A stretch of DNA of 34,572 nucleotides from a virus: positions 1-34,572 of IMG/VR virus record IMGVR_UViG_3300037041_001506; one strand, 5' to 3'. Made by a program: the position numbers and the translations under genes. The notes below the pieces were generated by a model. That model saw only the letters and a list, made by a program, of their open reading frames with translations, ran no database searches and had not been told where the DNA came from. This document shows positions 29,137 to 34,572 of the stretch, piece after piece (position 1 is the stretch's first letter; each line of letters opens with the position of its first letter).

Positions 29137-31622
29137 CGGGCTGTCCTCGTACTTGTTACATTAAATGATAAGGCAAGCCCCTCAATCTGAAAATCACTAT
29201 AGGCTACTTTATTTTCAAACCTGACAGATAGAGCGCTACAACGGGCGTGGGTGCGTGGGATACCTATCCGCTTGGGGCTTGAGCTCTGATCACCACCAAA
29301 AACTTCATCCCCAAAGATAAACTGGCCAAACGCGCCGTTTCCAGATGGGCTTGTGATTTCGATGTAGCTCTCACTTGGGTTTATGTCCGTCGTGAAATAC
29401 ATCGTTGCGTCTTTTTGGAAGTTTGCCTTACTGATCAAAGAACATTCATAATACTGCTTAAGCGCCGCCGCGTTTCCCCCGACGTCTGGGTTCCACTGGA
29501 TCTTGCAATCTATCGCCTTCATATGGATAACATCGGCGGTATTTAGTACCCAAGTTTGTGCCGAATCGATCACAATACTTCCCGTTGCATTCGAAACGCT
29601 TTCAATGTAGGCAAGCGCTGTAATCCCCTGATATAGGATATCGCCCTTTGCCATCCCGGAAGTGTTGTTAATGTATACTGTCGTGCCGTTGAAAGATGTA
29701 ACCGTACAAGTAGCTTCATAGTCAGCGAAATCGGTGTATTCCGAAGCCTTTCTTTCCACCAAAACCGCTTCGTTATTGTACCTTGCTGCGTACATCAAGC
29801 TATCTGCCGGGTTTATGTCCCCGCAAGCAAACGGCAAGCTCCAATTAGTGAATGTCCGTCCAAAGGTATCGAACACGATCTGTTTATTGGTCGCCGTGTC
29901 TGTATATAAAATAGGCACTGAGAGAATGTATTTTCCGTCGATGTTGTTGCCGATCCCAAACGCATAGCTTTTGACTGTCGCGATCATATTTGCACTAAAA
30001 AGCGGCAGGATTTGGTCTTTTATCGGATTTGAAATGATTGTAGCCCCGGTGTCGGTTAATTCCATGATCCCGGATTCGAACAACCCATAGACAAGGTTAT
30101 TTACCACGACCACACTACGAGCACTTACAAGCTTTGCCGTATTGTCAAGAAGCTGCAGGTTCCAGTCGGCTTCTGTGTTGCCCCTGAGAATAAATGCGCC
30201 ATCTTTTTCCTTAAGGACAAACATCCCTTCTCTAACTGGGACAATCTTTAAAATCCTATCTTCAGATCCCCCGGCTTTTAGGATGTTTTTTATAGGAACC
30301 GCTTCTTGCTGATTAAGTTTTGACCACATAAGCCCGTTTTTAAACGTGTCCGCCGTGGATGTACTGCTTATTGTTGCCGTTGCTGGTAACTGTGGCTGGA
30401 AAGCTGCGGGGCGCGTCGATACTGCCGTGAAAACAACGTCAGAAATCGTCTTGGACTCGAGCATTACTTTGCCCGGTAGGTCTTCTTCTTTGGTGACCAT
30501 TGAGTAAGCGGTTACGATCGCCGAAGCAAGGTTGACACACTTTATGAATGATTTAATTGTGCTATCTATGTTCGAAGCCGGGGATGCCCCCGTGAAAACC
30601 TGAAAGCGCTTATTGGTGTGATCAAATGAAGCGTATCCCGTGTAAACTTCTGTCACCGCCCCGCGTGTTATCGTGATCGTATCGCTTGCGACAAACCCTG
30701 TCCCAGATACCGAGACAAGGGAAAACGTCAAACGCTGGGGGCTTTCGATGTCGGCATACCACAGGCAGCCTTTGTATTCAGCAATGTCCCTGGCAAGCGG
30801 GGGAACCGCGTTGTCACTTGTCGCGCCTTGCTGAGAAGCTGCAGTATAGATCGTAGCGCCCACAAGATCACTTGGAACGATGTCTTTAATGGTTATGCTC
30901 GTAGCCGTCGTTAATGGCGACTCATAACAAAGCTGAAGTTCATCGCTTGTTGCGGATACAGTTGATGTAATTTTATACAGCTGAATGAAGTATGTCGCAT
31001 CGAGTCCGCTTGGCAAATAACAAGTGACATTGACATCTTGTTTGGAAGATGTCCCTTGGATCGTTGCCCGCGCTGACACACCGCCGTATTGGAAGTTTGA
31101 GTTAGCGTCTTTTCTTCCAATAAGATAGCGATAGGTAACATATTCGTTGATTTCAAGCGCCGTTCCCGCCCCGGCAAGCGCAAGATCCATCGTCAATCCT
31201 TTTGGGATCCCCGCAGAATACAATGAAGTTCCAATTGCATCGGTTTTCTTTAGCCCCGTACTTGCCGCTATATATAGATTTTTGTTTTGGCTGTTTACTA
31301 CCGATAGATGATTGGCGCTTGTTGGTCTACTGAGAGTTCCCCGGCTTTTAAATCCGCCCGTTACCAGAGTCGGATCGTAATAGGCGAACGTCGTCCCATA
31401 GTGGGCGAACAGCTGAGAATTCCAGAACACAAGATCTGCTACCCTGTCGGTGGATAGCGGCAGGCGATAGGCTAGGAAATCAAACCCGCGCCTGGGTTCA
31501 ATGATGTTTTCCCTGTTTATGTTCACATTTTGAGCAACAGCCAGGGATCCAGATGGAACCCCAGAAATCGGGGAAGCGTAGGTATAAAGCCCGCGTTGAT
31601 CTAAGATTAAACTTTGCGCCAT
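29133..31622 (-). CDS. Tail nozzle-like protein (T7 gp12 / P22 gp10-like)
   Basis: This 829-residue protein follows the neck adaptor. Its opening is characteristic of podovirus tail nozzles: LDQRGLYTYASPISGVPSGS, LAVAQNVNINRENIIEPRRG and FDFLAY, a first-residue pattern shared by tail tubular B-type proteins. Repeated beta blades follow (VADLVFWNSQLFAHYGTTFA, NKNLYIAASTGLKKTD, GCLWYADIESPQRLTFSL), consistent with a beta-propeller hub. Residues about 470-530 (ILKIVPVREGMFVLKEKDGA, FILRGNT) continue the propeller. The last 130 residues include SYIEITSPSGNGAFGQFIFG and HARCSALSVRFENKVAYSDF, often seen at the distal end of such proteins. It forms the tail tube end through which DNA leaves. AAGGGG precedes the start. 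Confidence 0.82.
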   Translation of the reverse strand: MAQSLILDQRGLYTYASPISGVPSGSLAVAQNVNINRENIIEPRRGFDFLAYRLPLSTDRVADLVFWNSQLFAHYGTTFAYYDPTLVTGGFKSRGTLSRPTSANHLSVVNSQNKNLYIAASTGLKKTDAIGTSLYSAGIPKGLTMDLALAGAGTALEINEYVTYRYLIGRKDANSNFQYGGVSARATIQGTSSKQDVNVTCYLPSGLDATYFIQLYKITSTVSATSDELQLCYESPLTTATSITIKDIVPSDLVGATIYTAASQQGATSDNAVPPLARDIAEYKGCLWYADIESPQRLTFSLVSVSGTGFVASDTITITRGAVTEVYTGYASFDHTNKRFQVFTGASPASNIDSTIKSFIKCVNLASAIVTAYSMVTKEEDLPGKVMLESKTISDVVFTAVSTRPAAFQPQLPATATISSTSTADTFKNGLMWSKLNQQEAVPIKNILKAGGSEDRILKIVPVREGMFVLKEKDGAFILRGNTEADWNLQLLDNTAKLVSARSVVVVNNLVYGLFESGIMELTDTGATIISNPIKDQILPLFSANMIATVKSYAFGIGNNIDGKYILSVPILYTDTATNKQIVFDTFGRTFTNWSLPFACGDINPADSLMYAARYNNEAVLVERKASEYTDFADYEATCTVTSFNGTTVYINNTSGMAKGDILYQGITALAYIESVSNATGSIVIDSAQTWVLNTADVIHMKAIDCKIQWNPDVGGNAAALKQYYECSLISKANFQKDATMYFTTDINPSESYIEITSPSGNGAFGQFIFGDEVFGGDQSSSPKRIGIPRTHARCSALSVRFENKVAYSDFQIEGLALSFNVTSTRTAR

Positions 31623-31631
31623 GGCATCCCC

Positions 31632-32483
31632 TTAAAGTAGCCTTGTACCCAGATTGCATTCACCTTGAACCCTTAACTTCATAACCGACGTTACTTTTTC
31701 CATAAGCATCTGTGTTTTTGCCGCCGCGTTTGCTGCAGCGGGATCGCCCATCGACTCAAGACATGCGGTAACCGTTGCCTGGATAAGAGCTATATGGGCT
31801 TCCGGGGGCAGAAACGGGAAACATGTCTCATCGGTGAGCGTGATGTAATCACCTACCACAAGCGATGTAGGTACGTTTGTTGTCATTGAAATAATGCCCC
31901 CAGCTACGGAACTCGCCACCATGTCGGACGCGAGAACATCGAAATGAGCGCGGCCCCGAACTAGATCAAACACTGAAGCCGTTGTCCAGGTAGCGGGGAT
32001 CGTCACCGATAGATCGTTTAATGTGATACCAGTAATACGAGCGCATTCAATCGTGGGAACTAGCTTACTTGGGCGCGTGAAATAGTACATTCTCAGCGTT
32101 TCACCCGCAGATCCCGGAGCTGGGTATAGGTTAACGTCATTTCCTGAGATATAAAAGCTTGTAGGGCTTCCCACAGAAAGATCTTTGATATCATCGATGA
32201 TTTTTTTAGTCAGGTTTTTGACCTGGGTTCCCGCGATGATCTTTACCTCTCTTAAAACGCCATTTAGCGCTTTAGATGGGATCGGATAAGCCGCTTGATT
32301 GGCTACTATCGGAACATCGACGTATGTTGCCAAGAAATCTTCGCGGCATAGCAAAACAATAGGCACAATTTCAGACAGTAGACAATCATAAGCGATGTCT
32401 AAGATTTCCTGATCGATAAACCGCCCAGCTGGAAGCGATCCCTTGATGTTTACTTGGTCAACAAAGCGGGTTGAATCAAACAT
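31632..32483 (-). CDS. Head-tail adaptor (neck) protein
   Basis: This 283-residue protein lies directly before the nozzle gene. The N-terminal helices (FIDQEILDIAYDCLLSEIVP) and the long C-terminal helix (HIALIQATVTACLESMGDPA, AKTQMLMEKVTSVMKLRVQG) bracket a beta insertion. This insertion carries VDVPIVANQAAYPIPSKALN, GSPTSFYISGNDVNLYPAPG and LRMYYFTRPSKLVP. That central block is typical of podovirus adaptor (tail tubular A / SU10 adaptor-like) proteins, which form a twelve-fold ring between portal and nozzle. An additional beta segment at about 140-215 is extra. AAAGGGG precedes the start. The assignment rests on the conserved order and on the YP...NDVNLYP.P...LRMYY pattern. Confidence 0.78.
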   Translation of the reverse strand: MFDSTRFVDQVNIKGSLPAGRFIDQEILDIAYDCLLSEIVPIVLLCREDFLATYVDVPIVANQAAYPIPSKALNGVLREVKIIAGTQVKNLTKKIIDDIKDLSVGSPTSFYISGNDVNLYPAPGSAGETLRMYYFTRPSKLVPTIECARITGITLNDLSVTIPATWTTASVFDLVRGRAHFDVLASDMVASSVAGGIISMTTNVPTSLVVGDYITLTDETCFPFLPPEAHIALIQATVTACLESMGDPAAANAAAKTQMLMEKVTSVMKLRVQGECNLGTRLL

Positions 32484-32485
32484 CG

Positions 32486-32701
32486 CTATTCCCCTTTAAT
32501 ATTCTGGTACATTTCAAGTAGCGCGTCCTTATCCATGTCCGATATATCAGATTTTTCTTCCGTTTCTTCCATTTCTTCAGGTTCTTCCACTTCTTTTTCT
32601 TCTATTTTTGGCGCTTTCTTTTTAAACGGCGAAACCATTTTATCTTCACACATAGAAATGAGCTCATCCAAGTTTTCTATGTCCATTTTCTGCGTATCCA
32701 T
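32486..32701 (-). CDS. Small highly acidic protein
   Basis: This 71-residue protein is mainly Glu/Asp/Lys: EEKEVEEPEEMEETEEKSD in the middle, flanked by helical ends (ENLDELISMCEDK, ISDMDKDALLEMYQNIKGE). It is probably disordered until bound. It starts directly after the stop of the holin-like gene and ends 3 bases before the adaptor gene; AAGGGAG precedes it. Acidic linkers of this kind in virion blocks can be scaffold-like or bind basic partners, but no family is recognised. Confidence 0.65.
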   Translation of the reverse strand: MDTQKMDIENLDELISMCEDKMVSPFKKKAPKIEEKEVEEPEEMEETEEKSDISDMDKDALLEMYQNIKGE

Positions 32702-32911
32702 TTAGCTCCCTTTTAAATTAGTAATAAGATAGATGATCAATCCTACAATAATCGGACCCACTACCACGATAAACCCGGTCTTTATAACCCCGATTTGGGT
32801 TTCGTTTACTACCGTTTTTTGATTATACCTATCAAGCTTTTCATCGATAGAATCTATCTTAGTTTCTATACGTAAAATCGTGGGTTCTTGTCTGCATTCT
32901 ATATGATCCAT
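32702..32911 (-). CDS. Coiled-coil plus single-membrane-segment protein, possible holin or XhlA-like
   Basis: This 69-residue protein has a charged N-terminal coiled coil (LRIETKIDSIDEKLDRYNQK) and one C-terminal membrane segment (TGFIVVVGPIIVGLIIYLIT) ending in NLKGS. This is the layout of small lysis-associated XhlA-like proteins and of class III-like holins. The amidase lacks a signal peptide and would need such a partner. The gene overlaps the stop of the upstream 55-residue gene (TAATG) and abuts the acidic-protein start. It lies in the late strand, after the fibre genes, where many podoviruses keep lysis genes. The holin call is from topology only. Confidence 0.6.
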   Translation of the reverse strand: MDHIECRQEPTILRIETKIDSIDEKLDRYNQKTVVNETQIGVIKTGFIVVVGPIIVGLIIYLITNLKGS

Positions 32912-33078
32912 TAGATTTCCCTTAACCGTTTTATGATCGGATCGAGAAATTTATCATCGATTTTAGTTTCTGTGTGTTCTTTAATTACTTCCAGAGTTAC
33001 CGCCGCAAGTTCGCAAACAAGTTTTTCAGACGCCAAGCCAATTACAATGTTGTAAAGGATTTTTAGAAAAAACTGCAT
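32911..33078 (-). CDS. Short protein downstream of the tail fibre, 55 residues
   Basis: This frame was found by reading the gap between the fibre stop (33091) and the holin-like gene. It encodes MQFFLKILYNIVIGLASEKL followed by VCELAAVTLEVIKEHTETKI and a basic end (DPIIKRLREI). GGAG lies 6 bases before the ATG, and its TAA overlaps the next ATG. The first 15 residues are hydrophobic, so it may touch the membrane. Overlap and ribosome site make it a likely real gene. Placement next to the coiled-coil membrane protein hints at a lysis-cassette component; no family is recognised. Confidence 0.65.
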   Translation of the reverse strand: MQFFLKILYNIVIGLASEKLVCELAAVTLEVIKEHTETKIDDKFLDPIIKRLREI

Positions 33079-33090
33079 TTTTCACTCCAA

Positions 33091-34572
33091 TTATCTTATT
33101 GCATTTTGCAAGGCTTCAATTTGCGCCTGTTGTTCTTGTATAGCTTTAATGAGAGGGGCAATAAGCTCACTGTAGCCAATACTTAATACGTCTTCACCGC
33201 CATTTATAGCGTGGTTCTGAAATCCCCCGAAATCCACACCATCTGCAGCTATGATAGATTGTACTTCCTGCGCTATTAATCCGTGATGGTATCTAGTTCT
33301 TTTTTTAGATCCATCATGAACTAGACCGCCCATTTCGTTGGCTTCAGACCATGCCGATACGGCTGCCTTATAAGCTTGTAATTCTTCTTCTGTCGGTTCG
33401 CCCGCAGGAACTTGTGGTTTAGGCGATTTATATTCCTCTCTAATATCCCATTTATAATCTACAGGTCTCAACTTACAGATAAAATCCAAACCTAATACAG
33501 TATCTCTGATATCCGCTTTATCCCTAATATCTGACCTAGACTGTACTGTTCCATAGACATATACCGTTGTTGCAGAGTCCCCTAATTGGACCTGATTGTC
33601 CCCTGTAATCTGTGCGTTGTATCCAATGCCGGAGCAATTTGAGTAAGTTACGTTGTCGTCCAGGGATTGATACCCCAAGGCTGTATTATATCCACCTGTA
33701 GTATTTAGGTTTAACGCTTCTTTGCCTACCGCTACGTTATAAGCGCCAGATGTATTAGCCGTCATAACGTTATGACCAACCCCTGTGTTATAACTGGCGG
33801 TATTGTTATACATACCGAAGTATCCAATACATACGTTGCCATTACCTGTAGTATTTAAATAACAGGTACTAGACCCAAGGAGACAGTTTTCATATACAGA
33901 AGTTCCAGTATATCCAGCTTGGTTTCCGAAGGCTGTGTTATGGTATCCGGTGGTTAGACCTAAAAGGGATGCTTTTCCGTTAGCTGAGTTAGAGTATCCA
34001 GTAGTACAGTTATTAAGAGCTGCATGACCAAAAGCCGTTTGGTTAGATCCTGTGATGTTCAATTTTAATGCGTCTTTACCTAAGGCTGCGTTGTTAATTC
34101 CAAATATATTAGCGGACATTGCATACGATCCTACAGCGGTATTTTGAATCCCATTGGTAGCTGATAATGCCTTATACCCAACTGCAGTATTATCCCTTGA
34201 GACTACGTTATATTTTAATGCCTCTACCCCGAATGCAGTGCAATCTATACCAGATACGTTGTTTTTCTGAGCGTCTATACCCATTGCTGTACATGTAGCG
34301 CCAGTAGATCTAATTTCTATACCTAAAGCAGCGGAAGCATTGTTAATATTTAGTGCCGGAGTGGTGGCAGTTATCTGGGTTATACTGACGTTATCAATAG
34401 TTCCAGCCCATGCAGAATCAGGTGTTAGTGTAAGACCCGCTGTAGAAGTAGCTATTAATACGAAGGTAAATGCAGATAGGGTACCAACGGTACCGTCTAT
34501 ATTCCCTGTACTTACACCACCGTATGCTACTGCTAATGCTCCTGGCGTGGTTGTTACTATAGTAAGAACAAC
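33091..34572 (-). CDS. Tail fibre with collar domain and S74 chaperone, C-terminal part (continues from base 1)
   Basis: This is the rest of the 824-residue fibre whose N-terminus is at 1-1120; bases 34446-34572 duplicate 1-127. Residues about 428-675 consist of 21-25-residue repeats of the type NTAVGYKAL, NTAVGSYAM, QTAFGHAAL, NTALGYQSL, an Asn-Thr-Ala-x-Gly unit that builds a trimeric beta-solenoid or beta-roll like adhesin heads. From about 676 it is an S74 intramolecular chaperone: SDIRDK (Ser678, Lys683, the spacing of the self-cleaving pair), LDFICKLRPVDYKW, HHGLIAQEVQSI and a final coiled coil (APLIKAIQEQQAQIEALQNA). The chaperone should drive trimer folding and then be cut off. The repeats probably form the receptor-contact shaft. 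Confidence 0.9.
   Translation of the reverse strand, partial: VVLTIVTTTPGALAVAYGGVSTGNIDGTVGTLSAFTFVLIATSTAGLTLTPDSAWAGTIDNVSITQITATTPALNINNASAALGIEIRSTGATCTAMGIDAQKNNVSGIDCTAFGVEALKYNVVSRDNTAVGYKALSATNGIQNTAVGSYAMSANIFGINNAALGKDALKLNITGSNQTAFGHAALNNCTTGYSNSANGKASLLGLTTGYHNTAFGNQAGYTGTSVYENCLLGSSTCYLNTTGNGNVCIGYFGMYNNTASYNTGVGHNVMTANTSGAYNVAVGKEALNLNTTGGYNTALGYQSLDDNVTYSNCSGIGYNAQITGDNQVQLGDSATTVYVYGTVQSRSDIRDKADIRDTVLGLDFICKLRPVDYKWDIREEYKSPKPQVPAGEPTEEELQAYKAAVSAWSEANEMGGLVHDGSKKRTRYHHGLIAQEVQSIIAADGVDFGGFQNHAINGGEDVLSIGYSELIAPLIKAIQEQQAQIEALQNAIR
34446..34572. repeat. Terminal direct repeat, right copy
   Basis: Exact copy of bases 1-127. It shows that the contig closes into a circle, and the bases should be removed when the genome is circularised. 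Confidence 0.95.

Noticed and set aside
33091-34445. Variable fibre repeats considered as a diversity-generating retroelement target
   Set aside because: No reverse transcriptase and no matching template repeat were found anywhere in the circle.
34446-34572. Direct terminal repeat considered as a physical T7-type genome end
   Set aside because: At 127 bases it equals an assembler overlap, it lies within a coding frame that continues over the join, and there is no T7-type polymerase or replication set.

Overview
The window is the complete genome of a tailed bacteriophage with a short tail (podovirus-like), almost certainly assembled from environmental DNA. The last 127 bases (34446-34572) repeat the first 127 exactly. 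Closing the circle at that repeat gives 34,445 unique bases, and one 824-residue tail-fibre gene then reads in frame across the join. The podovirus call rests on a portal, large terminase, scaffold and capsid block, a tail-nozzle-like protein, several ejection-type proteins and fibres, with no sheath, tube or tape-measure gene. The host cannot be named. Clear Shine-Dalgarno sites and sigma70-like promoters indicate a bacterium, and the T7-type amidase and short-tail morphology favour a Gram-negative one.

Layout. Nearly all genes lie on the minus strand. From 17942 downwards come an O-like replication initiator, a zinc-dependent amidase (endolysin), a glycosyltransferase, three small genes, a 994-residue secreted multi-enzyme protein, four small genes, the terminase subunits, portal, scaffold, major capsid protein, two small virion proteins and two fibres. 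Past the join the same strand continues with three short genes (one holin-like), a neck adaptor, a nozzle-like protein, a small virion protein and four ejection-type proteins ending at 22207. The exception is a block at 17943-22138. Two short plus-strand operons (18095-19179, ending in a RuvC-like resolvase, and 21498-22138, unknown) flank a minus-strand recombination operon (21374-19292: PD-(D/E)XK exonuclease, a DUF7694-like protein, a 20-codon ORF, an ERF annealase and a membrane protein). Two divergent control regions (17943-18094 and 21375-21497) separate these units.

How it works. There is no DNA polymerase, primase-helicase, integrase or recognisable lysogeny repressor. The initiator gene contains four 17-bp dyad repeats at about 24-bp spacing beside an A/T- and pyrimidine-rich stretch, the arrangement of the lambda origin inside gene O. 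I infer that the phage opens its own origin and borrows the host replisome, with exonuclease, ERF and resolvase handling recombination.

The standout gene is 12056-15040. It encodes one exported protein with a signal peptide, a papain-family (C1) cysteine peptidase, a Pro-Asp repeat linker, an Ig/PKD-like domain, a Cys-Pro linker, an SGNH (CE3-like) esterase and a GH5 glycoside hydrolase, each with its catalytic residues visible. An A11 tract lies between the peptidase/Ig half and the esterase/glycosidase half, and both shifted frames stop at once after it, so slippage could release the peptidase half alone. This looks like a phage-encoded enzyme for degrading a protein-and-polysaccharide matrix, and I know of no described equivalent.
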